Assembly (NCBI GenBank): GCA_023313575.1
Contig: JAJTTP010000006.1
Span: 620,001-684,000, forward strand
DNA length: 64,000 nt
DNA from: Eutypella sp. D-1
Lineage: Eukaryota; Ascomycota; Sordariomycetes; Xylariales; Diatrypaceae
Direction of reading: 5' to 3'
The position numbers and the translations under genes are program-made. The notes beneath the pieces are model-generated. The model made no database searches. It worked only from the letters and a program-made list of their open reading frames with translations, and was not told where the DNA came from. Shown piece after piece: positions 12,853 through 25,435 of this stretch; the first letter of the stretch is position 1; each line of letters opens with the position of its first letter.

Positions 12853-15800
12853 ATCTACGGGTGGCTATGACCGTCTTCGATCGAACGGCAGTCACCCCTC
12901 ATTCGAATCTCGGCGTATCTCGGTGGCCGGCTTCTTTGTCGGCGTTACTGATCTTAGGATGATCGTCCCATGTAGATTACTTGTATACAGGCACCTCGAG
13001 ATAACGCAGCGGCGCTATGAGACTCCGTTTCTCAAGTAGGTAGTCAAGGAGAACCACTTGTTCTGTCTAACTTTTAGCCTTGGTAAGTTCATTGTGCTGG
13101 AGGACCGCTAGATGACTATTCTTGGTGGGGCTTCACTTCCTGTTCTCATTCGCTAAAAATTGATCACGTACGATAACCAGTATCATACATGCGATTCGTA
13201 ACCGCCATACTATGTAGAGTGTAGAGTTGTCGTAGGCAGGAATATCAACATCAGACTTAGGAGCGTAGGATAAGAAAGAAATTTTCGACTTGGATTTGTT
13301 TCTTCGTACGCCGCAATAGAGCAGTTGGGTCATGGAAGTATCGCGCAATACGAAGTACGGCAACACTAGTTCGTCCAGCATAGTCCCCATTACCTCAGAT
13401 GGACCCTACAGTTTTCGGCCAGATATCCAGAGCTTTGGAACTAGGTACACCGGCTTGACGCCGGCCTATTATTTTTCTCAACGTCTCCCATCACTATCTA
13501 GCGGCCGATATTTCGACTACGTCCCGGCTGCGGATAATAGGGTAGCCTAAGATAAGGGCACCAAGGGGCGATACTGACAGTTATGTTCAAAGTAACTGCT
13601 ATTGTGAGTTTACTTGTGAGAGTGCGTTACCTACCTGTTATTCGATGGCGCGAATCACGCTGTCTACTGTCCGTTGCGTTTCTCGAATAGGCTGTGAATT
13701 ACGCCCTATGTATCTAAGATGCGCATCCTGACATCAGGACATCGTCGTGACCGATCTTCAACTGTACATGGCCTATGCGCACTGACTTTCATCTTAACGT
13801 TGCCTGCAGTCTTAATAGGAACAGGTGAAATATTCTGCAGATTCAATCAACTAGATCGTGAAGCTAGCTCTAGTTAATAGTATCCGCAAACGGTATCGGC
13901 TAGGAGTATATAAATGGTCTATCCGTACGGGTACCCAACCTTGGCGAGACTGACAGGGCTAACTAATAAAATCTGCCCTGTCTGGGAAGGGTAAAAAGAG
14001 ACCTGCCATGCTTGCAGCTATGGCGATAGTTGTTTCAGCCAACGCGTAGCGGGCGCTGACGGTCCCGGGAAACAGAAAGAAAGTTTCAATGTCAGCCTGG
14101 CCAATGCGCATTAAACTAGATATATTTATAGAACCTCGCTAAAGCCTTACAAACTAGAAATGAGCTTCTATGCTTTGGCTTCTAAGCGAAGCCTCCGGTC
14201 TCGGTTGCGAGGCTTCCTCCGGGGTGATGCTTGCTGGCTCGGCTATATCACGATACACGATAGCCGCACATTGGCACATTTCTTGCTCGTGCAACTGAAA
14301 GCCATACACTGTTCTATAATACCGACCATATGCGTTGTTTTAGCGAGATTGGAATTGCGACCTTCGGCTCTGCAGGTGTGCGCACGGCTTATGTATGTAG
14401 GTCAAGTTGACTTTTTGTATAATACTAGAAGGTGATAGTTTAAGGTAGTTAGCAAGTTGGGAAGTGAAAACGTAGGTCCATCTGCTACTATATATGCACT
14501 AGTCGTAGATAAAGCCTATCCTTTCCTCCCGAGTAAAACATGCATACATATACCAACATTCACGTGGCTTGGATCGGCGTGATGCACCTGTCAAAGCTCC
14601 CTCACGCCAAAAAAGGAGGAAGGCAGCTGTGAGGCAACCCTAACCCCCGAATTCTCACGATGAAGTGGATTGACACCCCACTGACTTACCTAATTACATC
14701 TCAGGCACCTGCGCGGCCCCGAAGTGTTGCCGGTCAACACGCATCTCTCGCGTACAATTTAGCAAGGTACTCTAGTCCCTGGCTGCCCCTGACTCCCACG
14801 TTCTCATACATAGTATAGCAAAATCCCTCCGCACAGCCCTCATTGTGGAAATCAGCAGGCGGACTCTGAGATCTCTTTGGCGACTGTTGCGATCTTGGCG
14901 GCAGGGCGGGTTTTGGGCGTCATATACGTTTAGTACCCGGATGTGACCGGGCCCCCGGTTATATGTGAGCTGCTGCGGGTAATGATGTGATGTGATGAGA
15001 TAAAACCGTGTCAGTGCGCGGCCCGACGCTTTGCTGATGAGGTCGATGCCACCATCGTATCTGTGCTGGCCCAATGCAAGAAATAAAGACATGGACCTGG
15101 AGAAAAAGCTTTGTCGATTCGTCGCCGTTGCGCGCGACCGGGTGCCATAACATTATACTCTGTGCTGCAATGAAATACACACATCTGTGATGCAATCAAC
15201 AAGCACTACATGATATAAAGATCGATCAAGTTACCTAGTGTAAGTGCTTAGTACTAATTGGTTAGTTATCTACAATATGACGTTCAACGCTCATGGCATG
15301 AGTCGTTAAGGTTTGCCCGGCACCTCTTTCGGTATGAACTTGCCCAGGTGTTGACCCAGATTTGTCCCACACCGCTCAGGGATGGGGGTTATGCCATAAG
15401 CGAACGCATAATAGAGTTCTATTAAGTGTTAAGCGTAAGGATGTTGGCATATTAGCACTATGGAACCCTTCCCCGTTGTCCAACTGCATTTGTTCCTTAC
15501 CCATTGTGTTCCAGGTACGATCTGGATGACTTTCGCCTGCCAGATGTTGTCCCCTCCCCCGTGCCACACACGCCAATCAGGTACTGTAGTCACCAGGTAC
15601 GATAAGAGGTTATTCGACTGGTAGGAAAAGCTGCACTGCATATGTAGGTATCGTGCGAGAGGCGCCGACGAGGCCGAGAATGGCGCTGTGACGGGCGGGA
15701 CCAACGGCCGCTTCGAGGATTGCCCCCGATGTCCGAGGTACATAACCACTTAGAAACCCGCGCATGGCTTTTGCAGTTACATGTGCAGTTTGTCTTCTTC

Positions 15801-16928
15801 CATTTTCTTTTGGTTTGTTGTTGCGGTCCGACCCCGGTCGGATAATTGATATTGATTACCCTGTTCGTGCTTCCTGCGAACAATCGCAGTTCTGGGGTGA
15901 TCGAATTGCGACCTACAAGCCCGCAGCGATGCGCATTCAGGGTCTGCTTCTAGCACTCGATCCTGCGTTACGCTCGGGAAATATCCACAGTGGGTATTAT
16001 AGACATGCTTCACTGTTACCTGGGTATGAATGGCTGGATCTCAAATCCAGTTCAATTTGAAAGAAATCCCCTTTCGGTGCAAGGTTCCGGGGTTCTCTTC
16101 TCAATACATCAAATACCTATAGCAAGTCTGACAAGAATAATTGAACCTGGGAGCTTATGAGGGCGAAGCAATCACCGCTTCTTTATGCATATTACAGTTA
16201 AGTCACGTTGACTTCGAGATTGCCTCACGTTTCGTGATGTAGTACCAGGTAGTCATCTGTACGTTGACACTCCTTGGTCTCATTATGTGCATCGTTAGGG
16301 GTCCCCTACATGATATGTAGTACCCATGGAGCTCCGACTGCAGGAGTTCTCACATCGGCTCCATCCCGAGATCAAGCTATCCCTGCACGTCGTTTTCGGC
16401 CCTGCAGGAGACTACAGAGATGACCCGCGTATGGTGTCCGAGCCGTTCCAGACTACGCGAATCATACTAGTTTCCCATGTAGTCCATGAAAGTATGGGGA
16501 TGCCTTTGATAGCCTATAACCTGAAGCCATGCCCTCGGCGTAGGGTCTCGGCAGGCAGGATACCCACGGCCCTATCCACTCAGTCGGAGCAGCTTGGCCC
16601 TTCTCTTGCGCTCGAATTCTTACGGTCCCTTCATGATTCATCGTCATTGTACTACACTGCTTTTGTTTCTTCGTCCGGCTGGTCCAGCTTTTCTTCTTCT
16701 TTCCTCTCCCGTTTCCCACGCGAGAAGCCTGGTAGCAGATCGGCCCGACGTCGATGAGGATGTCCAACCGCAGCTGATGCGGCTTCTCCTCTTACCATTC
16801 TCTGACCGAAAAGATCGGCCTGACCCTACGGCCTCTTCTATCTAGGTCCCCTTTCCCTTCCTTCTTGGCCCCATCTCTTTCTCTGTTCTGTCCTCACGGA
16901 CACCCAATTTTCTTTTCTTCGTCTCCGA
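12853..16928. other. Long gene-poor region
   Basis: About 4 kb holds no gene I can support. Scattered frames up to 143 codons (for example 16326-16757 on +) lack codon bias and domain resemblance. A perfect inverted repeat lies at 14188-14195 / 14209-14216 (GAAGCCTC with its complement, 13-nt loop). The right end (about 16600-16928) is pyrimidine-rich and probably holds the promoter and 5' leader of the rhodopsin-like gene. Confidence 0.5.
14188..14216. repeat. Small GC-rich hairpin
   Basis: Arms GAAGCCTC and GAGGCTTC pair perfectly around a 13-nt loop in otherwise ordinary intergenic sequence. No transcript or terminator role can be argued from sequence alone. Confidence 0.5.
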
Positions 16929-18765
16929 ATGGCGGCTCCTCAGGACCCGGCCGCCTCTACGGAGAGCAACGGCAGTGCTCGTAGGTGAATCCTTTTCAGA
17001 ATATAATACTGCATCATGCGAGGAATTACCTCTATCGTACACCACAATCATAGACAAAATCTTACTTAGGTGGACGGTTGGAGCTCTCGACTCATTGGCG
17101 GCTTTTTACTAGGGAAGAGGAACATATACTGACTTGCAATGCGCATATAGTGGTAGTCACTGCCATTGTGATGCTCAGTTTAACATGGCTCTCGATACTG
17201 CTGAGAGGATACACGCGTTCGATTATAGTCAAGAGTTTCCAGACGGATGACTGGATGCTACTATTTGCTCAAGTATGTCATGGTCACGCGATGTTGGTTT
17301 TCCAGTATCGAAATAATATGGACTTACATATCTCTCCGCACAAACAGATAAACTTCTCGATATCATGCGCCTTCATCCTCCGAGGTTGCTACTACGGGCT
17401 GGGACGCCACAACATGTCACTCCCGCAGGAGCGGGAGATCAAGGCGCTGAAGTACCAAGCACTGGCCACGGCGACATACGTGGCGAACATGTGGCTCATA
17501 AAGATGAGCATCGCGATCTTCCTGCTCCGGATCGCGATCCAGCGGCGGTACCAGTACACCATCTACGTCAGCATGGGCATCATCACGGTCTGGAGTCTGG
17601 CGCTCTTCTTCTGGGACGTGTTCCAGTGCAACCCGGTGCAGGCGCAGTGGGACTACCGGATGCTCAAGGACCCGGTGGCGCACTGCGCCTCTGCCGAGTC
17701 CGTCATCATGGCCGCCTACGCCCTCAGCGTCATGAACATCATCTCCGACTGGCTCTACGCCCTGCTCCCCATCCCGATGATCTGGCACGTCAAGATGACC
17801 GTCGAGGCGAAGATCACCGTGTCTCTGGTCCTTGGTCTGGGTATCTTCGCCAGTATCGCGACCCTCGTCCGTCTCAGGTTCCTGGCTGACCTTACGGATA
17901 CCGATGATATCTTGTGTAAGTCCCCGTCATGAAGGCTTTTATTCTTCGGGCTATCCCGCTCAGCGTGGTTTGACGTTATGAAATGAGCCATGAATAGCTG
18001 ACTTTACGTGCTTACTGATATATAGATGCGGGAACCGAGGCTATGGTTTGGACATTGATTGAACCCGGTGTAGCGATCGTCGCGACAAGTCTAGCGACCA
18101 TCCGCCCCCTCCTCCGCGCTATGGGAATCAAGGGCTTCCAGGTCACCGAACGCAGCACGCGGGCACACGGGACCAGCGGCAACACCAACCCCCAGAGGAC
18201 GAACCAGTCGGCGAAGCGCGGTTTCGGATCTACGAACGGCACGTCGACGGACATCGAGTTGGGAGACGCCCAAAGCGGCGACAGTGGGCGAGGGAAAGGG
18301 GGCGGCGAGGGCGGCGCGGCCATGACAATGACCAGGTCGCGGACGACGTCTGATCCGCCGATGCCGCCGACGTGGACGCCGCAGCGCAGATTCTCAACAC
18401 GGCAGATGTCGCACGTCGCTGAAGGGCAGCAACAGGAGGTCAAGGCTAATATCCCCGAAACCTGCTACGACGACAACGACCGCGACAATGACGACGATAG
18501 CAGTTCCGAGAAGCCCCTCGAGCCGGGTTTCGAGAGGATCGGCATCCAGAGACCGGAGAGGACCCTCGTCGCGACCCCAGCCCCGACCTTTCAACGGTAC
18601 CACAGAGAGGATACGCCGATACCGGGGGGCCTCGCCGGCCCGACATGGCTGGACTCCCCAGACCAGTTCTCCTCGCGGGACTCATCAGTCGATCTCCACG
18701 CCCTGCAGCCCGAGCACAGCCAAAGCGACATGCGGATGGGGCTAGACACGCCATACAGGAGATAG
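16929..18765 (+). CDS. Fungal rhodopsin-like integral membrane protein (seven-helix, SAT4/DUF3468 type)
   Basis: Member of the large Pezizomycotina family annotated as fungal rhodopsin domain proteins, with seven membrane helices and mostly unknown ligands. Exons are 16929-16980, 17070-17272, 17348-17915 and 18026-18765, encoding 520 residues. The first exon (start MAAPQDPAAS) is small; its donor GTAGGT and acceptor ACTTAG restore the frame exactly. The family motifs are DDWMLL before intron 2 and YGLGRHN, LKYQALATATYV and FFWDVFQCNPVQAQWDY after it. TDDILYAGTEAMVWTLIEPG is rebuilt across intron 3. The roughly 230-residue cytoplasmic tail is Ser/Pro/Arg-rich with an acidic DDNDRDNDDD run. Intron 2 is 75 nt, in frame and stop-free, so an unspliced form would still translate. 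Some relatives sit in secondary-metabolite clusters or contain CFEM domains; neither is seen here. Confidence 0.85.
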
Positions 18766-21662
18766 CATTCGAGATACCCTCCCTGTCAGATATAGGGAGA
18801 AGAAGACGGAACATACGAACGTTTTTGGTGAGCGCATTCGAGCGATGTGGTTCTCTTGACCTACAACATGTAGCCGGTCTTGTTTTCGATTCGGCTAGCC
18901 ATCCCCATGGATTGTGGATATTTGGCGTTCGGAGGATCTGGGGAAACTACAAACGGGAGGGAAATATATGTCGGATAAAAAAAAGGAGGGCGTCCTTTGG
19001 GACAAGATCCAGGCCCGTTTCATCACCCCCTCAAAAGAGGGGGATGCTATGCTACAATAACTAATTCAGCGCAATTCTAAGAGGAAGAAATACATCAAGC
19101 AGGGCCGGAGGTAGGGCAAGGCAGGGCGTGTGTTTGAGGAAACAGGATACCCTGGGAGTTCGGTGGTGATCTACGGTCGTCAACTTGTACAATATCTAAC
19201 TATATACCCCATCATATTTGCGAGATACTAGTTGTTATCTATTCATAAACTCCTAGCTTGGAGAAAATGAAAATTCTTTTTGTCATACTATATAGTATTA
19301 TGCCTACCTAAGTACCGAAGAAGCATGTTTGAGGGACAAGATATTCAAAAAGGGGCCAGCCCCAGCCAGGAAGCCACTGAAATAGCGGCCTTATTTAGCA
19401 CTAGTCCCGTAAAAGTTTATAGACGGTATTGTGATTCTCTTCGTTAATATGTATCTACTGAAGTAAGCTAATGGATAAAGCGAATGGGTGCGCCCTCAAA
19501 CTTCTCCAAGACTTGCATTGCACATCATGGTCACTCCTTATATTCGCGTCTCCGCGCTATTATATCGTTATACTATTATACCGGATAGGCTGCTAAACGG
19601 TGATTCTTTCCATTGATTCCTATTTTGTAATAGCAGCCTCTCAAGAACCGAGAACTATCAAGGAAGTATATAAGTCTCTTGCAATTTAGGACAGAGTCGG
19701 GTATCGTTAGATGCGTCTCTACATAGATACCCTCCATAAATGGCAAACTACAAGATTTACAGCCAACCAAAAGCCATCTTTTTATATTCTACTGTCTAGA
19801 GTTCTAATCTACTTAGGTACGTCACAGGTAATCAAATAGTGCTGTTTTCCATGCCTGGTTCTCCACTCCTTCAAGGTGGGAAGCTGGGGGAGCTGATGAT
19901 CAGGAGATTTGCCGGAGACAACCGGTCGGCACGGATAATTAACAGCTTTTCAGAACAGGTAGGCAACTACGGGTTGTTCTGTATAAATACCGACATATGT
20001 CCTTGTCTACTACCGGTAGCGTCGGGCCTGATCAGTTCCTTCTTTATAAAAGTCAGTGTGATTCCTAACTGCCTAGACAGTTAAGACCTACTCACCTAAC
20101 ATAGTCATCTCAGTTCGTATAAAATGATAAAAGGCTCTCACCTCACCATGAGTTGTGAAGTTAACTCCTTTACTTGTTTTTCTACAACTTGCTCTGTCGG
20201 ATATGCATACCAAATCCAGACTGAGGTCCACTAGTTTTAGAATTCGGCATCCAGCTTATTCTTTCATCTTTGCTATAGGTACCAAGACACCAAATAAAAG
20301 ACTAAGATGATCGTCTCCACCTCCGCACCTGTGGTGAATTGATGATGCACTAGGAGGCTAAGGCTATTATTAACATGATCAAAATTGACAGTCTCTATTT
20401 TAACAACTTGTCACACAATACCAGCCAAAACACCATAATGTTCTGCCATGAAATATGTCCTTATGTACTAATCTAGGGATCGATGTCTCAACTACCACAT
20501 CACAACTCCTTGGAGATGGATATACAAAGCACATCAAGCTTTCCAAAGTTTTTAGATCATCAGGTACTCAGGAATGCGGGGTTCTCTGGGGACCCCAGGC
20601 TTTGCCCAGGAAGACCCCCTGGTGATGTGCTAAACCTTAAACGGACAGGCGTCAACTCCTAGGCACTGTTAGGAGAGGGTTAATTGATCAATTCAGTCGA
20701 TAAGCGATAACGATAAGATCCCAAACCTGCGGCATCGGCACGGGATGAATTTACCTTCTTTGAACCCGAAGCTGGGTAACTTCAGGTTTTAATTAACGCT
20801 GATTGGATGGGTTATACAAGCGTACTTTAGGTAGGCTTCGGTAGGGCATGTGAGGTTACGCTTATCCACTTCAGGTATTCCAGAGAAACCAGAAAACTCG
20901 ATATTACAGGTGCGATTGACCGCAGTCGGTGATCGGAGGCCGACCCTTGAAAAAAAAAAGAAAATTCGCGATATTTTCAACCAAATGCCAAAGGGAAGTA
21001 AAAAGTAAAAATAAAAAGGTTAAAAAAACACACAACTAACATACCTGGTAATAGACGGGGTTTTAGTCACCCCTCTCTTACACTCTCTTACCTATTACCG
21101 CTTGACCTTATTGACCGGTCTGCAGACCACCACCAGCCTTGGAAACTTTTCCTCCTTCCCCTTCCCTGTGGTTCAGGACAGTTTGGCCCCTTTTCTGGTT
21201 TCCTTTTATTTCCCTCCCCTACCACAAACTACAAGGGAAAGTAAGCTGTGTCACCTCTAAAAACTAACATGATATGACATGAACCTTGGATTGACAAACC
21301 TGGAATCCTTTTCCTCTTTATTCTCTTTCCCTATATCATCCACCTACCTAGGTAACTTTTCCTCTGTCTCTGTCTGTCTCTCTCTCGGAAATCCCGGAGG
21401 ATTACCGAATTCCCGACCAATTTCCTTATAAATTTTTAGTATTGCACGGGTTGTTATTTAGTTTATGACCGCACTATTCCATACCAGGAATTGGTTACTC
21501 TATAAGATCGCATTTGAGCCTTTGCGCAACTAAAAGAAGACTCGAACCGCTTTTCGTCTTTCTACTGGAATCAGAAAAGAAAAGACAAAAAAAAGCCCGC
21601 ATATCCACATTTCGCAACACAACTTCACACACGATCGCGCCTACGTCAAAAACCCCCCCAAA
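18766..21662. other. AT-rich gene-poor region
   Basis: Nothing here looks coding. The stretch from about 19200 to 21060 is clearly AT-richer than its flanks, with short TATATA/TACTA runs and many stops in all frames. A short palindrome, CTGGGG-A-CCCCAG, lies near 20590-20605. From about 21100 the sequence becomes pyrimidine-rich (CTCTCTTAC, CTGTCTCTGTCTG), as expected for the promoter and leader of the carrier gene at 21663. Confidence 0.5.
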
Positions 21663-23967
21663 ATGGCGGACAAGCCAGCAGGCACGAAAGATGCTGTGAA
21701 AGAGGTTGTGAAGGAGAGTCTCTTGGGAACTGAAGAGCCTACCTCTCTCTCTGCTTCTCATCGCGCTTCCTTCTACAAGAATGCAAAGAAGGATGAGGAG
21801 ACGGGGGAGCTGTATATGGGTCCGGATGAGTTTATTGAGGCCATAGCACCCCCTGACGAGGACTATGTAAGCACCACCTACTACATATGAAGCTCATCAA
21901 ACACTCTGTTGTTCTGTTCTGTACGCATGATACACGGTAAAAATATGCTCTTGCTCATACCCTTTATTTATTCGTCTTAGGGCAAAATCAAACGAGACCA
22001 GTATAGTCTTCTGTTCCAAGTTGCCGACCGCAAACGGGGTGGCAAGATCACGATTGGAGACTGGGCCGCATTCGAAAACCTCCTGATTAAGCCAGATGCC
22101 GAGTACGAGATCGCATTCCGTCTTTTCGATGTTGATGGTGTTGGGAGCGTCAAGTATGAGGACTTCCGCCGGTTATACGAGCAGAACAAGGGTTCCGACT
22201 CGATTCCCTTCGACTGGGAGTGTGAATGGGCGAAGCTTTATATCGGTGATAAGAAGAAGCGCCACGGCCTGACCTACCCAGAGTTCTCACAGATGCTACG
22301 CGGATTGCAAGGGGAGCGCATTCGGCAAGCTTTCTTGCTGTTCGACAAGGACAAGGATGGCTACATCGAGCCTGAGGACTTCAGGCAAATTATCCTTCAA
22401 ACCGCGAGGCACAAACTCTCCGACCACCTCCTGGACAACCTGACCTCTTTGTGCAATATCTCCACCAGCAGTAAGATCACATACGCCAACGTGCGAGCTT
22501 TTCAGAATATGATCAAGGAGATGGATCTGGTCGAACTTATTATTCGACGCGCCTGCAAGAAGAGTTCCGATGGCAAGATCACGAGGTCAGAATTCCTTAA
22601 CGAGGCCGCAAAGATCACCCGCTTTTCCCTCTTTACCCCCATGGAGGCCGACATTCTCTTCCACTTTGCTAGTTTAGACGAGCCTTCCGGCAGACTCGGT
22701 CTGATGGATTTCGCCAAGGTTCTCGATCCCTCTTGGAGATACCGGGGCGTATCCGAGGACTCCCAGCAGCGCAAGGCTCTTGCCCAAGCGTCGTCAGCTT
22801 CCAAGAGCGTGCTCATGAAGACTGCCGAGTCGGTCTACAACTTTGCCCTGGGTAGTATGGCCGGTGCTTTCGGTGCCTTCATGGTCTACCCTATTGATCT
22901 TGTCAAGACGCGAATGCAGAATCAGCGTGGTGCCGACCCTGGTCAGAGACTTTACAAGAACTCCGTCGATTGCTTTAGGAAGGTCGTCACGAACGAGGGT
23001 GTGCGTGGCCTCTACTCTGGAGTTCTTCCCCAACTAGTCGGTGTTGCGCCGGAGAAGGCCATCAAACTTACCGTCAACGATCTCGTGCGTGGCTTTTTCA
23101 CGGATAAGAAGACAAAACAGATCAAATGGCAGCACGAAGTCATCGCGGGTGGTACGGCGGGTGCTTGCCAAGTTGTAAGTGGAGATTGCGCCTCGTCATA
23201 GAACACTGTGCATTTGCTAACTAGCTTCCGTGCAGGTATTCACAAACCCTCTGGAGATTGTCAAGATTCGTCTGCAGGTTCAAGGTGAAGTTGCCAAGGC
23301 TACGGGTGCCCCGAGGCGCTCCGCTATGTGGATCATTAAGAATCTTGGTCTAGCGGGCCTTTACAAGGGCGCATCTGCTTGTTTGCTCCGGGACGTACCG
23401 TTCTCGGCCATTTACTTCCCGACGTACAGCCACCTGAAGAAGGACATGTTTGGCGAGTCCCCTACCAAGAAGCTCGGTGTTGTCCAGCTGCTCACAGCCG
23501 GTGCCATCGCCGGTATGCCCGCCGCCTACTTCACTACACCTTGTGACGTCATCAAGACTCGACTGCAGGTCGAAGTTCGCAAGGGAGATACCTCCTATAC
23601 CGGTCTTAGACATGCGGCAAAGACCATTCTGAAGGAGGAGGGATTCACTGCCTTCTTCAAGGGTGGCCCTGCTCGTATCCTGCGATCGTCGCCCCAGTTT
23701 GGTTTCACCCTGGCAGCCTACGAGGTCCTCCAAAGCGTCCTCCCCATGCCCGGCAAGGCGAAGCCGGAGCAGACCCACACTGGCGTCGCCGACGTTATCC
23801 ACACCCTCCAGGAGAAGGAAAAGGACGTCGCCTCGCCCCACGCCCGAAGCCGCAACGCGCTCAAGATCATCCTTGACCTCGACGAGAACTTCGGTCGCGT
23901 GCCCCTAGCCGGAGACCAAGCGTGGAAGAAGATTCCCGGCATTCTGGGCGGCAAGATGCAATCATGA
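21663..23967 (+). CDS. AGC1: Mitochondrial aspartate/glutamate carrier with EF-hands
   Basis: This inner-membrane carrier exchanges matrix aspartate for cytosolic glutamate and supports the malate-aspartate shuttle. Exons are 21663-21866, 21981-23174 and 23236-23967, with introns of 114 and 61 nt, giving 709 residues. The N-terminal half carries EF-hand calcium sites; the clearest is [12 protein letters not shown] starting at residue 190. A degenerate one begins near Asp118 (DVDGVG). The C-terminal half has three mitochondrial-carrier repeats with signatures PIDLVKTR (Pro372), NPLEIVKIR (Pro471, just after intron 2) and TPCDVIKTR (Pro568). The start ATG has a good context (caaaATGGcg). The EF-hand plus carrier layout separates it from plain Ctp or Odc carriers. 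Length is as in other fungal and animal AGC proteins (about 675-710). Confidence 0.95.
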
Positions 23968-24276
23968 ATTTCTTGACTCCGGGGCTACCCCTTAGATCAT
24001 ACCTACTATTATCTCCTGGCTAGAACCGGCTAGAATAGGACGAAGATTAGACGTGTCTCGATAGACATTAGAAGCTTCTCGAAATGGCGTTGAAAAGGGG
24101 AAGGGATGGTTGGCGAAAAAAGACTTGGATTTTGCTTTGTTTTCTTCCTATCTCTTTTCTTTTGACGATTTTTTTTTCGAGCATAGCCGGCTACACCTTT
24201 GTGCAAAATACTCAAGTATGCGATTTGGATGGACCTTTTTACACCAATCATCTCTCGGGATTATGGGGGGGTTTCA

Positions 24277-24291
24277 GGGGGGGGGGGGGGG
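24277..24291 (+). repeat. Poly-G tract (15 G)
   Basis: An unbroken run of 15 G, preceded by GGGGGGG at 24264-24271. It could form a G-quadruplex or simply be a slippage tract. Its exact length should be treated with caution because such tracts are prone to sequencing error. Confidence 0.7.
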
Positions 24292-24908
24292 AGCTGAGGC
24301 CCTCATGATATATAGGCGGATGAATGGACGGACGAAGAGCTAGCCAGATCCTCAGGCACCTGCAACCCCCCTTAATCCCGTCTCTCTATAATGTGGCATG
24401 GTGGTTGGTATGTACGCTGGTTGGCTGGTTTGGTAGGCAGGCGCGAAGGAGGGAAGGGAAATAAATGCTTTTTGCGAGGGTTTTCTTTTTTTCTCCCTTC
24501 TCTCTCTGTCTTGGTCAGTCAAGGACGGTTTGAAATAAGCCACGTAGGTAAGTCACAAAAGATATACACGCCAGTCCCATCATCGTCGTCGGATATGTCC
24601 AGGACTCCCTTTTTCAATGGTTGGTTCCTTTTTTTCGTGCGTTCTCGCTCGCACAACCCTTCATACCCGATCATCATCCGATAGATAGACCATAATAGAT
24701 GCGTCTTAGACGAGTGTTATTGCCGGGACTAGTCGACTAGTTAGTTAGTTACCTTTCTGTTTGCATGTGCATGTATGTAGACATTCACGTCTCAACTGTC
24801 TAATTCTGTAGGTAGGTAGGTGGGTATGCATGTCGGAGGTTTATTATGTTATAGGCAGTGATTATCGTGAAGGTGTGCATGTGCCTGACATCGTTAGTCT
24901 TCCATTTA

Positions 24909-24935
24909 CCCCCCCCCCCCCCCCCCCGCCCCCCC
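24909..24935 (+). repeat. Poly-C tract (27 nt, one interruption)
   Basis: Nineteen C, one G, then seven C, ending at the downstream edge (minus-strand sense) of the reverse transcriptase relic. Its length may be inexact for technical reasons. Confidence 0.7.
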
Positions 24936-24949
24936 TTTCCCTTAGCCAG

Positions 24950-25180
24950 GTCCTGCAGTATGCCTCTTTAAGATCGATCTTTGAGAAGACCCTGGCTCCT
25001 GAGATGCGATCTAATAGTTCCAAAATGAGGGAGGGGATCACAGTGGCTCTTGACCGTGACGTGGCTGAGCTTGCCATAGTCCACACAGAGTCGGATTCTT
25101 CCATCCTTTGAAGTAGATAGCACGAGGGCCCCTTAGTTGATCCTCTCTTTAGCCACTTGCCCAAGATGAGTTGCAAGCAC
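24950..25180 (-). pseudogene. Ty3/gypsy-type reverse transcriptase fragment
   Basis: The minus strand of about 24956-25028 reads LILELLDRISGARVFSKIDL, the start of a retroelement reverse transcriptase core (compare the family form 'ELLDRLxGAKxFTKxDLRxAY'). Just upstream, the neighbouring phase gives a KDGRIRLCVDYGKLS-like motif, which is the segment that normally precedes it. The two motifs lie in different frames, so at least one frameshift has occurred. No integrase, RNase H, long terminal repeats or target duplication are visible, and the similarity ends at the poly-C tract. This is a small, dead remnant. Confidence 0.7.
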
Positions 25181-25435
25181 TACCCCAGGGTAGGATACGG
25201 GACGCGAGATCCTAGACAAACGCGCCTGTGTATTTACACGCAGTGTAACTATGCCCAGCTCTGTCCCCCCACCCTTCTCTACCCCTTGACCACTATACCT
25301 CACTGCGATACCTCCGCATCAACTAAGGGATTTGCTGCCAGGTCGATACTGGAATTCCAACTAGTCTATATCTCTTTACCTAATATTCCTTCAACATCCT
25401 TCTCACAGTTACTTCTTGTTATGGTTATGGCCTAA

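Larger units (their letters stand above)
23968..24949. other. Intergenic with long homopolymer tracts
   Basis: This is the 3' flank of the carrier gene followed by non-coding sequence. A run of 15 G lies at 24277-24291 and a 27-nt C-run, broken once by G at 24928, at 24909-24935. TAGG tetramers occur near 24811-24825. I see no gene. Confidence 0.5.

Noticed and set aside
16326..16757. 143-codon plus-strand frame
   Set aside because: No codon bias, no homology-like motif, and it runs into the pyrimidine-rich leader of the rhodopsin-like gene.
21525..21550. GGTTCGAGTC on the minus strand (possible B box)
   Set aside because: No T-stem pairing and no A box at the right distance.
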